Of a stretch of 64,000 bases of DNA, positions 11,159 through 24,924 are shown piece after piece. The DNA is taken from NCBI GenBank assembly GCA_027605045.1, contig JAQFWX010000157.1, positions 1-64,000 on the forward strand, given 5' to 3'. The position numbers and the translations under genes are program-made. Below the pieces are notes generated by a model. It did not search any database and was not told where the DNA came from. It worked only from the letters and a program-made list of their open reading frames with translations. Numbering within the stretch: the first letter of the stretch is position 1; each line of letters opens with the position of its first letter. Source of the DNA: Phallus indusiatus. Taxonomy: Eukaryota; Basidiomycota; Agaricomycetes; Phallales; Phallaceae.

Positions 11159-12763
11159 TCACGCAAATTGATTGGGTCTCTCTTTCAGTGGAGGATAAGC
11201 ATTCTTGGCCGAAAGGACGACCATCTGCCTTTCATGAGAGATATACCCTCTGATATATCCCTTATGTATCATATTCGCCACTAAACATTCCGTCTCGCCA
11301 GTGGACGACGCATCTTCGTCTGCGCTCTGTGCACTCGCCAGTCGTAAGGCTGCGTGGAAAGATTCTATCGGAATTCTGGTAGATTGCTCATGCAGCAACC
11401 ATCTAACTCCAAATTGAGTAAACATATCCATCGCAGACAAAAAGCGAACATACACTTTTCTAAATGTCCCTCTAAGGCAAACATCCCTAGCTTTCTCCCA
11501 GATATACCAAACACCTAATCGGAACAGCCGTGCCTCTGTGTGACTTAAAGCAGCATCATATGCTTTCAAGTTTCCTTGCCTGACTGCTATGAGAAAAGGT
11601 CCATAGAGTGCATCTAGGACTGGGAACCGTGACAAAATTGTCTGAGAAATTATTTGACCTTTTAATAATCGAAGCGGGATGAGAAACGTTAGTATACGTT
11701 CTTGATTGCGTCTATCGGTGTAATGACATTTGTGAAATGCAAAAGTCAGGTCTTCTTCGGCCTGATGAAAAAAAAGCGAGTTAAAAATTGATACACGAGT
11801 TCACAGAGCATATAATGTACATACTTGCTGGTACTCTTCATTCAAAAAGCTTAGTAAACCGAGGTAATACCTGTATGTAAGCTTTAAATCCGTCAATATG
11901 GGGGTCTCATACTTTTGAAATGGGGTCTTACCTGATGTAACTTAGGGAATAAAGTTAAGGGAGGTAGATCTGGGGTGGCTTGTAATCCCCTGATTATATT
12001 ACGAGTGAGCGAGATGGTGTGAATCTACGTGACGATATGAGAAAATGAGAGGAAATGCGAAGGCTAAAGGTAAAGCAAACCTTAAAATAACACTTCATGA
12101 CTATTGCCGCCAAATAGTACGTTCCCCATCGTCGCGATTCCATGACTGGATTCCGGTCTGAAATGCAAAACGAGAAAGCCTTGTTACATGTCCGAGCAGC
12201 ATCTTCCATCCTTGAACCTTGCGATGCACGTAAACCATGAGAATCTGCCTAGACAGGGCCAAACAACTTCAATAGCTGACGACAAGTAAAATTCAAACTG
12301 GACCTACCTTTTCAGCTAACTTCCTGAGATCTCGCAATAAAGAATATAGTGCCGGGAGAGCCCAACTTGTTGCGTCTTTGAAAAAACGAGCCATGAATCT
12401 AATTTGTTTCAGCGATCGTTACAGGGGACGGAACGAGACGTACACGTTCACAAGAGAATCGTGTTCTTTGAATGCATTCTCCGGCTCATCATCGCATACA
12501 ATAACTTGGACGTAGGACACAGCAATCTCTCCCCACGGAGCAATGACGCTAGGAATATATCTAGTCAATGCGCTTCTCTGCACAAACGTATTACTTCCAT
12601 AAACACTAGCATATTTAGCGCGACGACTCACGCTACTATCATGTAAACCCATCAAGAGTCTGGGCACATGTTCTCCATTAATTGACAATAATGACCCTAA
12701 TTTCTCGCCATCTTGAGTTCGTGCAGCCGAGGCGATTTCCGCCAGATAATTGTGGAATTGCAT
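11159..12763 (-). CDS. CSN12: PCI-domain protein of the CSN12/Thp1/PCID2 family
   Basis: Family members act in the TREX-2 mRNA export complex (Thp1/PCID2) or associate with the COP9 signalosome (Csn12). The N-terminal exon starts MQFHNYLAEIASAARTQDG and is helical. The central exons show YRYYLGLLSFLNEEYQQAE followed by EDLTFAFHKCHYTDRRN and LTFLIPLRLLKG, which closely follow the PCID2 repeat region. The PCI/winged-helix end contains the family's signature tail GYIRGYISHERQMVVLS then KNAYPPL. At least seven exons; intron limits in the middle are approximate. Which paralogue (export or signalosome-linked) cannot be decided from sequence alone. It follows GatB in the same orientation, with a 447-bp gap, and converges on the membrane-protein gene, with 186 bp between stops. 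Confidence 0.8.
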
Positions 12764-13210
12764 TGCGTGCGACGGTTTATGTGCGGAATCAGACTGTGAT
12801 GGTTTACAAAGGATTTAGTCTTTCCTCGTACACGAAACTTAGTTTCCAGATGTGTGAGTGAATGTTGCAATTGGCCTCTAAAACCGTGCAACAGAGGTCC
12901 CAGATGATTTAGTTTGGATTTAGTCAGAAATTTAGGCGACCTGGCACAAGCGCCTAATAAATGAGGAACTTTCGCCTTGTGGCAAAATTTGAACTGAAGT
13001 GAATTATTATTACGAATGCTCCTATTTATACTAGTTGTTGGACATGTGAAGTAGCTTGCGTGGGCATTCATACTGTATTTAACTTCCACGTCCACGTCCG
13101 CGTCCGTTTGCGGTTCTCAGAGTCAATTTCTGGTCAGTGAAAACGATGGTAATCTCAATGTTTTCCATCAGACAAGGGACTCTGCTGTTGATATCTTGCT
13201 GTACAGTGAG
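12764..13210. other. Intergenic: GatB downstream region and CSN12 promoter
   Basis: No clear gene. On the minus strand a 40-codon open stretch (13079-13198) follows a textbook intron acceptor and ends in a GRGRGRGS tail encoded by a GGACGY hexamer repeat; see the findings. A longer minus-strand frame over 12697-13095 starts with GTG and overlaps the CSN12 start, so it is not credible. Confidence 0.5.
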
Positions 13211-15228
13211 TTAGGTCTGATTCTTGGCTATTATATCCTCTAAACACGCTTTGATCAGCTTGGCGTCCGCTCTTCCCTCGCTGAGCTTCATAGCTGTCCC
13301 AACCAACTTCATCAGCACTTTTGCATTCCCTTGTCGTACGCGTTCAGCAACATCGGGTAATTCTTTAACAGCGGCTTCACAAAATTGCCGGATATCTTCG
13401 TTATTTTCGATTGTCGTTAAACCCAGACTCGCTTGTAGTGTCGCAATGGCCTCAGAGGTGCCAGTCCGAATAATATGCCGAAGGATATTTTTTGCAGCCG
13501 TATCTTTATTCAGGATAAAACGAAGCTGTATTATTGCAGTAGAGATAAACGTACTCGATAGCTTTTGATTATCCACTAAATCAATGAGATCTCCAAGCTG
13601 CACCTGCGAAAGAGGGTTCTGACTGAACGACTTTTTATGCAATGCCAGTTGAGCAACAAGTTCGTTAACAATCCTATAAGCGAATTACATTTCTGATACA
13701 ACCCTGCGTGCTTTCACTCACCAATTTATTACAGACTTGGGATTTCTGTCCTTTGCTGTTTCCTCGAAAAATGAAACCACGCTTGTACCCTGTTCGCCAT
13801 CGAATGGAACATCTCTTCCAGCGTCTATGGACAACAAGACATCGACATCTTGTTGGGTCAAACCATATTGCTCGGCCAAGCGTTGGTGGAGACGGTCGGG
13901 TAATTCGGGTAAAGCTGTCTCAATATGTTTGAGGTATGCCTAAAGATTGAATTGTAATTGCTTCATTTTTATTTAAAAAGTAGATTGACTAGCCTCTGTC
14001 AGAATTAATGGGGGTAAATTGGAATCTGGCATATATCGATAGTCCGGCGCATCCTCTTTGCTTCGTAGTTTATAAGTTGTCATACGGTCTTCGTTGAACC
14101 CCCTTGTTTCCTGAATGACTCGATTTCCTTGCTCTAACAACTCGATATGCCGTTGTATTTCCACATCTGACACCGTTAACTATAGTAACCGATGTCCTCG
14201 CAAAAGAACTCACTGAGAGCGGTAACTAGAAACCTGACACTATTCAAGTTCTTAATTTCACATCTGGTACCAAACGGTTCACCAGGACGGTTGACAGACA
14301 CATTCGCGTCGCAACGGAATGAGCCCTGGAAGGTAAAATATGTCAACGAAACAACAGTACTGCAAGAAAGCAGCTCGTACCTGCTCCATATTGGCATCAC
14401 CGGAACCCACAGTACGAAGGAGAGTCTGTAAGGCTTTAATATACGCGGCGGCTTCCTCTGGACATCTGATATTTCTGTTATAAACTTTATAAGTCTAACT
14501 AAAATTCATACCTCATGTCTGGCTGTGAAACAATTTCCATTAAAGCGCAGCCAGCTCGGTTTAAATCTATAGCCTTCACATCTTTGAACAAGTCAGAGTT
14601 TGACTTCGCTGTGTCCTGCTCTAATTGAATTTGTTGTAATCTAACTGTCTTCTTCCCAAATGGACCAGAGATTGCAACTTGGCCGCCTAGTGATAAAGGA
14701 GCTAAATAATCATGTCAGTTAAGATATGTTGGATAGGGTAGAATCTAAAGTTAACCATATTTTTGAGTAATTTGGTAACCGGCTGGTAAATCGGCATAGA
14801 AGTAATGTTTGCGGTCAAACGTAGAATATAGCTGCACAATCGCTCCACAAGCTAAAGCAGTTCGCGCGGCGAGATCAACGCAAATTTTGTTAAGTTTCTT
14901 GAAAGGCGTCAGGTCCAGCAAAACCTAGGCAAGACTGGTATTCCGCTCACCGGTAAGCTCCCTGGCCAAGCTGCGTCAGTGGCTGAATACGAAGTATTCG
15001 GCTCTAAATTAAGTCCAGATATCATAGAATCTACGGTGTATTCAATAACAAGAATCGACTTGAAATTGAAAACTTCAAACCCGAGAACAGCTTTCGCCTC
15101 GACTTAATTTGTGCATGCACCTCTACCCCGATTACAACTTCCCAACCTGGCCATTTGTTAGTGACTGAGAAGGTTCTTCTAGGATTTAGATTATAACTGA
15201 ATGGTCTGCATTTTGAGACAATCCGCAT
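13211..15228 (-). CDS. PET112: Mitochondrial Glu-tRNA(Gln) amidotransferase subunit B (GatB/PET112)
   Basis: GatB is part of the mitochondrial GatCAB/GatFAB complex that converts mischarged Glu-tRNA(Gln) to Gln-tRNA(Gln). The N-terminus [18 protein letters not shown] is Arg-rich and suits a mitochondrial presequence. The catalytic cradle begins [15 protein letters not shown]. Later come [16 protein letters not shown], then [15 protein letters not shown], and the signature [18 protein letters not shown] and [12 protein letters not shown]. The [16 protein letters not shown] block follows. The C-terminal YqeY-like tail domain runs from [11 protein letters not shown] to [15 protein letters not shown]. 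Around nine short introns. The last coding bases (AATCAGACCTAACTCACTGTACAG) look like a branch site plus acceptor, so an alternative last exon is possible. The gene lies head-to-tail after poly(A) polymerase. Confidence 0.9.
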
Positions 15229-15605
15229 GCTCTGTTTAAAACGCGGCGGATGTCTTTATAGCACGCGTCGGAAGGGCGAGTCGTTGACACCAAGGCGCCC
15301 AGCCCAGCACCTTTCGGAAGCTGTAGGTTATGACTTGTTTAAGCTCACGCGTAACTTTCATTCAAACATTCGTTGTAAACAATTTACATAGATTTAAGAG
15401 CTAGCTGCCACGATATTATAACTCAATTGCTTTTGATTGGCAAGTATGATACAGTCGGTAACTAAAAGAGTACATACTAGTCTGAAGGAAATTCGCTGGA
15501 TTTTAGTATGCGGGTACATCAAGTTAGAATTTTCCAATTTCTTGAACCTGAGGTAAATCGGAAAGAAATAAAAACAAACCAAGACAAAGATTTGCGTTTG
15601 CTCGA
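15229..15605. other. Intergenic: PAP1 3' region and PET112 promoter
   Basis: The 377-bp gap lies between the stop of poly(A) polymerase and the start of PET112, both on the minus strand. It is AT-rich toward 15,400-15,590. I see no gene-like frame, RNA gene or repeat in it. Confidence 0.5.
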
Positions 15606-18051
<2,446 letters not shown>

Positions 18052-18260
18052 GGCTGTCGACAGTCGGGTATTACACTTTAGAGAGAAACTGATGGTCGCT
18101 AATATACTTCAAGAATGTTGTAGTGTAAATGAACAGTTGTCCTTTTGTTTCAGGCCGAGAAGGTTTTAAGCAAAGAAACTGTTGTCTAGTGCGGCTTATG
18201 TCAGAAACTAGTAATCCGTAGAAACACGAGATGATCAGGAGTTTTGTCCACGAGTCGGAC

Positions 18261-18343
18261 GGTTCTATGGGGTAGTGGTTAGCCCCTGGGATTTTGAAAC
18301 AAAATCTCTTCCCAAGACCCCGGTTCGAATCCGGGTAGAACCT
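18261..18343 (+). tRNA. tRNA-Gln (anticodon TTG) with an 11-nt intron
   Basis: The acceptor stem is GGTTCTA/TAGAACC. The D arm contains the A box TAGTGGTTAGC, and the T arm is CCCGG-TTCGAAT-CCGGG, with the B box GGTTCGAATCC. The anticodon stem TGGGA (18287-18291) pairs with TCCCA (18310-18314). The loop reads T-T-TTG-A with the anticodon at 18294-18296. An 11-base intron (18298-18308, AACAAAATCTC) sits one base 3' of the anticodon, the canonical nuclear tRNA intron position. Without it the sequence matches the standard eukaryotic tRNA-Gln body. It lies between the divergent-side flank of PAP1 and the 3' end of IST3. Confidence 0.92.
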
Positions 18344-18344
18344 C

Positions 18345-18348
18345 TTTT
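18345..18348 (+). terminator. RNA polymerase III terminator (T4)
   Basis: A run of four T begins two bases after the tRNA discriminator base, as expected for Pol III termination. Confidence 0.7.
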
Positions 18349-18606
18349 GCCTCCGGGCTGTTGTAGCCCTCTTCACATGTTTGACAGTGAATCCATTATT
18401 GCACCTAAGTTGATGGCGAGGACAACAATTCAGAACCTGTTACAAAAAACAATTGGCGATTTCCAAAGATGACAATGCGTATAATTTAATAGCCTCGAGA
18501 ATATATTAATGTTTTGTTCTATCAGTACATTTTACGTTGTGGAAGGGGTAAAAGTTGCTAGTAATACGGTGTAACAAATGTTCAAGTTCCAGTAAGCTTT
18601 CGCTTC

Positions 18607-19533
18607 TCAGCGATAGTCTCGTTTAGTACGATCTTCGTAAGGAGAGCGAGCACGTTCAGATTTATCGGCTTTAGATTCTTTCTTGTGTTCTTTCGCTGCC
18701 TTCTTCCGGGCCTTAAGCTCTTTTCTTGCCCGACGCTCTTCTGGAGTTTCTTCAACACCCAGTAGCTTCTTCTTCTTTGTTTTGCTTTTGTCTTTCTTCT
18801 TCCTCTTCTCTTTCTTTTCACGCCGTTGTTGAAGAAGATAATCACGCATTGGATCCTCCGGATCGATTGAGGTCCCGAGGAAGCAGACGATTCTGAGGCC
18901 GCATCGTCTTCTGAGGGTTAAAATACAGGTAAAAAAAGAAAAAGTCTGTTAACATACCATATACTAATTCGGGTTTGGCATTAAAGCTCTGCTCCTCAGG
19001 TTCAACAAGCTCTCCATCCTCGTTTTTGACTTTCGGCTGGCGGTAGCCTTTCACATGATCCACCTTCAATGTTCTGCCAAGAACGTTTGCTCCACTTAGA
19101 TTATCTACCGCGAGAACTGTTGATCGCTGGTCTTCATACATCAGGAAAGCAAACCCCTTCGTTTTTCCCGTATTCTTGTCTCTGGGCATATTTACATCCA
19201 TGACTTCTCCATACCTGGAATGAACCAAAGAGTGAGATCGCCTTCACGCATTTCTAGAAATACGTACTGGGAAAAAATCACTACCACATCTCCTTCAGTC
19301 AGCCCATAATCCAATCCGCTAACGTGAATATATGCCGAGTCTATGAATCAAGGTGTCAACAGCTACTCTTCACTTTGAGGACGCGCCGCACTCGCCTTTA
19401 TAGTCGTCATGCCATGAACCAGAGGTCAAGCCAGCCTTAAGTTCAACATTGTTAATCCTACTTATTTCTCTAACGACACTACAAAGTCATAAGAAATGGG
19501 TAGCACGAAGTATGGCATTGAGGCGTACTTCAT
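18607..19533 (-). CDS. IST3: IST3/RBMX2-like spliceosomal RRM protein (frame broken once)
   Basis: IST3/Snu17/RBMX2 is a U2 snRNP-associated RES-complex subunit needed for splicing and pre-mRNA retention. A two-codon-plus first exon (ATG 19531-19533, donor GTACGC) joins to EISRINNVELKAGLTSGSWH then DDYK, the usual N-terminal helix. The RRM follows: AYIHVSGLDYGLTEGDVV, FSQYGEVMDVNMPRDKNTGK and TKGFAFLMYEDQRSTVLAVD, then TLKVDHVKGYRQPK. The C-terminus has PEDPMRDYLLQQRREKK and a long Lys/Arg/Glu tail (KAKKAAKEHKKESKADK type). Oddity: the acidic linker after the last intron (EDDAASESSASSGPQ) is one base out of frame with IDPEDPMRDYL at 18867-18868. One missing A would join them. An alternative 112-nt intron to a weak GGAG acceptor also restores frame but drops the linker. 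Confidence 0.8.
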
Positions 19534-19761
19534 GGAGTAAATGTGACTTCTGGCGCTTTGGAACCAGCCTTGAAGCTTTAAGCTTTATATCGCACCCGTC
19601 CGTAGCCCTTCTAAGGACAATAGATGGGTCTTTCGAAATAAAGCTTGGACCAGCTTTTGGTCTTTTAGTAGTGACGGCCGCTCGTCGAGGCTTTGAGATT
19701 ACTAATCTACATGAGGTAATCAATGTGTTGGGCGTCCTAAGGCAGAAAAAAAACTCTGAAC

Positions 19762-21790
19762 ATGAGCAATCCATCGTTCAGTTTACCTCAAATTCACGAC
19801 AACGAAGATGGTGCTTGGGGACCATCTCAACGACATCTCCCTGCTCAATTCAAGGATATCCCATATGCCCCTTACTCAAAATCAGACAAACTAGGTCGAT
19901 TCGCTGACTGGAACGACCTCGAAGGAGCTGCACGCGCAGCTTTACCCGCCGCTGGTGGTGGAAACACTCGTGGGGCAACAAAAAGAGGACGAGAACAAGC
20001 TGCGTTTGGTTCTGGAACAGCGAGTGCATTTGCATATTTCCATGTTGAAGATGAGGCATCATTCTCCCTTGTCGACAATAAGGCAGCAGCTCCTCGTCGT
20101 GGAGGCGCGGGGGGCTTCAGCAGAGGACGTGGAGCTAGAACATTAACCGCCACGACCAATAAGCCTGGTCAACGCTCCGCACGTACCGGTTATTCTCAGA
20201 CCAATAGAGGAACTGGCGTGATGCGTGGTGGCAGACGTGGATGGAGAGACTGGGAAAAGGTTTGTACTCGTGCTAAGATGAGGTCGCCGTCTCAATAATT
20301 ATCTGTTTTCAGACATCTAGAGATCGTGAATCTTCGGTTGCCATTGATCCTAGTTGGAGAATGTTAGAGGAAATTGATTTTACCCGATTAACCAAATTGC
20401 GTCTTGACGTTGATGAGCCCGAAGATGTGTAAGTTTCTGAACATGTCCAAGGAAAACGGACGATTGAATGTATTTCCAGAGATTCATATGGTCGATTATT
20501 CGCTTGGGATAAGAATTACGATCGAGTCAGTACAAAGATGGAAAAATCTTTGCAAGCCGTCGACCGATTACGATACAACCCCACAACTTCTGATGACCCA
20601 GTAATTCAACAGGTGAGATCGCACTATAGTATTCTTTTTGATACTCGATCTCATAACTATTGCACCATAGCTTGCAGCCGATAACACCGCTCGGATTTAT
20701 GCGACAGACGCCATTATCAGTCTCTTGATGTGTGCACCGCGGTCTGTTTATCCTTGGGATATCGTTATCATTCGCGACGGCGACAAGGTCTTCCTGGATA
20801 AGCGAGACGGCGGACCCTTCGGTATGTAAACACAACTTGTGGATGAATTTGTATGAATTGTACTCTTTCCTCAGACTTTATCACTGTAAATGAGAACGCC
20901 ACGGACCCTCCCTTGGATGACAAAGATTCGATCAACTCGTCTAGTCAATTATCTGTCGAGGCAACCTATGTCAATCAAAACTTCATGTTCCAAACCGTCA
21001 AAGAAGATCAGGTGTTTGATTTCGAGAAGGCAAATCCGTTTTATAGTCCAGAAGAAGCCGAACCTTTGGCTTCGTGTGGTTACCGTTATCGTGTTTTCGA
21101 CTTGAGCGTGACGGAAGAAGAAAATGTCAAGTTAGCGTTGCGCACTGAAGTTGACGCCTTCCAATCTGGTGCTGGTAACAACAAGGAACTGCTAACGATC
21201 AGAACCTTGAACGAATTCGATCCAAGAGCTCCAGGAGCCGGTGGAGCACCTGACTGGCGCTCTAAACTCGACAGTCAGCGTGGTGCGGTGGTTGCAACAG
21301 AAATGAAAAACAACAGTTTCAAACTGGCTAGATGGGCTGTACAAAGCATTCTCGCTGGAGCTGACACATTAAAATTGGGGTAGGTTGACCGAAATTCTAT
21401 AACATATGCGTAATATCTGAGCTTTTTCTTTCGCAATCTAGCTATGTTTCACGTGCTAACCCCAAAGATAAATGGCGTCACTCGATTCTCGGTACCTTTA
21501 CACTGAAACCAGGAGACTTCGCCTCTCAACTGAACGTGTCTTTCGCAAATGGATGGGGCATTGTCAGAACTATTACCGATCTTTGTATGAAACAACCCAA
21601 CGGCAAATATGTCTTGATTAAGGATCCCAACCGCGTAAGAGCATTTATCTGGCTTTTTAATGTATTGATTTATCTGACGTGCGCGACATTTCAGCCTGTT
21701 ATACGTTTGTACGCCGTACCCATGACCGCCTTCGTTGCTGAGGACATTGAGGAAGAGGTAGAAGGAGAGGCAAACGAATCAGGCAATTAA
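19762..21790 (+). CDS. eIF3d: Eukaryotic translation initiation factor 3 subunit D (eIF3d)
   Basis: eIF3d is the cap-binding-capable subunit of eIF3. The N-terminus has [17 protein letters not shown] and [18 protein letters not shown], typical of the family, followed by a Gly/Arg-rich RNA-binding stretch ([17 protein letters not shown]). The core includes [18 protein letters not shown], then [19 protein letters not shown], then [19 protein letters not shown], then [14 protein letters not shown], and [10 protein letters not shown]. Downstream are [20 protein letters not shown] and the basic cap-pocket region [17 protein letters not shown]. The C-terminus is acidic ([16 protein letters not shown]), as usual. 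Seven exons with short introns, all in frame. Its start is 228 bp from the divergent IST3 start. It converges on the Dsc2-like gene with only 25 bp between stops. Confidence 0.93.
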
Positions 21791-21815
21791 AAGGCATTTT
21801 CTTCTATGATAGTAA

Positions 21816-23039
21816 TCAGCCATTGTTCGCAGCTAGAAGTGTCTCTACAGCCTCTTCAACATTTGAACTTCTTTGTAAAGCTAATATGACTGATTCTCTG
21901 GGTGTATTGGGAAACATAGATGCGACTTGTGAGATTTCAGCTTCAGTGGAGACATGAATTCCACTTGTAGATGTTTGTCCCGTCAGTTGGTTTACCCACT
22001 GACTCATGACAGATCTGTTAGCCTGATCCGCACCGGCAGGAGCTGTTTGATTTGTATCTGGAGATGGTGCCGTCGAGATAGGCTCCTCAACTTCAGTAGG
22101 GAGACTATCCGGCATGGCAAGATTGGATCTTCTCGCGGGACGTGTGGATCCTATATAGGGCAAAAGAGACGACCCTAATTTCTGTACGAAGGGCGGAAGT
22201 CGATAGCTTCTTAGACCCAAAACGTCCGAGCGATATAGTTGACCGGTCAATATGCCTATTATCGCGGCCGCTGCTGAGCCCGGTAGCTGGCTAACCGCCA
22301 ACTATAAATCATGTGAGATGATAGCTTGTAGTCATTGCATAGCTTCACTCACCTGGTAGGCAAGAACATATAGATAGGCTTTGTTGGAAAACTTGAATGC
22401 AAATAACTGAAAAGAATACGCGGGTGGAAGCAAGCGGTAATATTGATATACGATACTGAAGAGAAGAGCTACGGGTCCAGCGGGAATGACGTTCAGACTC
22501 GTCTTTTGAAAGCCAAATAGGGCCAAAAATGACAAGGCGGATGACAGAATTGCAGATATGGCAATGAATGACTACTGGCAGGATCAAAAAAAACGAATGC
22601 GTAAGGATAGCAGAGAGTTTTCCCTACAGCGTACTTCAGGCTTCCGAATTGCCGTTCAATGGTAATAGATGCCGTATATAATATCAACTCGACCAAAAGG
22701 AGTGATGCAGAACTTGTGCAAGCCAGGGGATGAACAAAAATCCGCCAGTACTGCGTTTCAAAGCCATTAGAGACTCAAGCGACGAGTTAAGCAAAATAAC
22801 CAACTTGGTAATGGTGCGTTACATGGGGAGAAAACTATTTGATAGAGCTCTCAATGAAAATGTGAAATCAGGTTACTGAAAAGGCTTACTTGCAAATGAA
22901 AATAGTGCTTGATATCAAATAAAGACGAAACGAGGGTCATTGCGCCGACACTCATCATTAATCCTGAAGGGAATTCAGCACTGGTTCGAAAGGAAGAGGA
23001 CCACGAACCTTTAGAAACAGGCGCATTTGCAAAGGACAT
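21816..23039 (-). CDS. DSC2: Dsc2/UBAC2-like rhomboid pseudoprotease with UBA domain
   Basis: Family members are ER/Golgi membrane proteins. Dsc2 is part of the Dsc E3 ligase complex that activates SREBP in fungi, and UBAC2 works in ER-associated degradation. The N-terminus MSFANAPVSKG splices (intron after AAAG at a GTTCGT donor) to LMMSVGAMTLVSSLFDIKHY then FHLQ, the characteristic opening. Several membrane segments follow: VELILYTASITIERQFGSLKY, then ALSFLALFGFQ and PVALLFSIVYQYYR, then AAAAIIGILTGQLYR. The C-terminus holds a UBA/CUE-type domain, EISQVASMFPNTPRESVIL followed by ALQRSSNVEEAVETLLAAN. It has no rhomboid Ser/His dyad that I can see, which agrees with the pseudoprotease class. 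Start at 23037-23039. Confidence 0.78.
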
Positions 23040-23953
23040 GTTGTACCACCAAAGTGACCGAACCAGCGAATATTGGACACAATTAGTAAGCAAAGCGCCC
23101 GTAACACCCTAATCCATAACTACCACGACCTCAAGCCCATGGAAGACAAAAACCATTCGCGGTGAGACAGAATCATCTACTTGTCAGAGATAACTGCTTT
23201 TTACGAATATTTTCGCTAAACCCATCTTGCCGGAAGGAAAGCGAGGCTTTCTGTGCTTTGTGCTCGAATCGATTCATAGTAAGTCGCCGGGTCTTGGAGT
23301 GTGGATCTGTACACTTTGCCTCGCTACCTGAACGTTGCGAGTATTTAGCCTGACGGCTCGTTTTCGGATAAGAGGGGGTATATGAGATCTATCGATGGGA
23401 TGCTTTGTTGAACTCTGGGGGGTATCAGGATAGGAATTCAGTGCAATGCACGCTAGAATCATCAGGTCCATGACTGATTGGACAGATCGATAGGTGTGGG
23501 AGTGTGCGAAGAGGTGGCTGGTTTGACGGAGCTCCAATCTCCTTACTCAGTGTAATCCCCCAAAGCGATTGAAAAATCGCTCGAGGCCTTCGGGTGTGTT
23601 CCATGGGGGGGTCTATGCACTAGCATTGGAATGGTTTTCGTCCAACGCATCCACATCTTGATTAGATCAAAGACACTCTGTGCTTTTGCAGCTGATGGGT
23701 ACTGGCAGTGATCGTATCGTCCCGTTTTAGCCAAATCTGCAATATACGGAATCTTACCTTATAAAATATACTCTCTTCTGGTCAACTTCAATCAAAATAC
23801 CCGGCTTCAAGTGCGCAGGCTTTGGGACAATCTCGATTCATCACAATAAAAAAACGAAACGAAATACATACACTCTCATTTCGAGTTTGTTTAATAACAT
23901 TCCCTTTCCTGGCAGCACATCGCCAATTGTAATGGCCCATACATTTCTCTTTC
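23040..23953. other. Intergenic, 914 bp, no gene seen
   Basis: This lies between the Dsc2-like start and the stop of the GNAT gene, both on the minus strand, so it should hold the Dsc2 promoter. The open frames here are short, mostly start at non-ATG codons and resemble nothing known. No tRNA or clear repeat was found. Confidence 0.45.
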
Positions 23954-24924
23954 TCATCGACCTCTCGTCATTACATGAATCTCACAATCGCCAGCAGGTG
24001 AAGGGAGAAGGGTACTCCCAATCTCTTTGAAACCCATTGATGTGTAAATTTTGACGTTGACTTCCGTTGCGGGCACAACGCCCATAAATGAGCCGGCACG
24101 TTTCACCTAGAAGAGAAGATGAGTGCTGATCTTAAACGATGATTTCGCGGAACCGACTTCTTCGAATACCGAATCCATGATGGCAGCGGCATAGCCTCGC
24201 CTTTGGTGATCAGGGTGTGTAGCAAGACTATAATACCACCAACGGGTTTTGACTTCCTGATCACGATATTTTGTTTAAAAATAGCAGATTGAGCTGGGTT
24301 TGGGTGATAACATACCTCGGGGGTAAAAAGACGTTTGTCAATGGGCTTTATTGTCTCGGGGTACTGTTGAAAACCAATAGGTGAGATATTTCATCGACAT
24401 CTTGAAGTCAGTGGAGTCTCACGGTTTTAGTCCACCAGAGCTGTGTTTCTGGCGATAGCTTCTGGAAAAGGGCGTAAAAGCCTGCAGCCCTTTGCTCTTC
24501 GCTGCATCGTGTAAAACTAATGTTATGCAAACAAAATAAAGGGTAGTACCTATCGAAGAGATACTTTCCATGAGCGAAATATGATCCGGAGCTTACAATT
24601 TGCTCTTTGTGCTCGGGACCCACGCATACAACGTATAGAAGACCTTCAAGTAGGGTAGCTCGAATCATTACCTGCATATACTCATCGATTAAAGTTAAAT
24701 CGCCCCCGAGAAGAGCGATTTGCCCCGGATCTTTAGACAATAAGTAAACGATCTACATGAAGGTGAAATAATGACTAACCTTTGCGTAGGGCCGTGGAAC
24801 AACAATCGACTAGCTCTTTGAGTTGGGGGTCTTAAAACAGCATCAAACTGCCTCCACAGGTTTTTTCGTAGCGTGCTCTCGTACCTGTAAGCTTCTCGAG
24901 GCGTTTGACGCGGAGGGTCGTCAT
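23954..24924 (-). CDS. GNAT-family N-acetyltransferase
   Basis: Probable acetyl-CoA-dependent N-acetyltransferase of unknown substrate. The start at 24922-24924 opens MTTLRVKRLEKLT; a 54-nt intron leads to DPQLKELVDCCSTALRK. A second intron leads to DPGQIALLGGDLTLIDEY, then MIRATLLEGLLYVVCVGPE and VSSGSYFAHGKYLFDS. The last part has the acetyl-CoA site: WWYYSLATHPDHQRRGYA (the R/Q-x-x-G-x-A/G motif A) and VNVKIYTSMGFKEIG. The protein ends EIHVMTRGR. This layout (N-terminal helix, substrate segment, late CoA motif) is common among expanded Agaricomycete GNAT families, often near 220-240 aa. The reading frame upstream of 24924 is closed by stops, which fixes this ATG. Confidence 0.82.

Noticed and set aside
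12697..13095. 132-codon minus-strand frame
   Set aside because: It starts at GTG, overlaps the CSN12 start in another frame, is Ser/His/Arg-rich and resembles nothing known.
18261..18343. Reading the tRNA anticodon as TTT (Lys)
   Set aside because: The stem TGGGA/TCCCA and loop geometry place TTG at positions 34-36, and the body matches tRNA-Gln.
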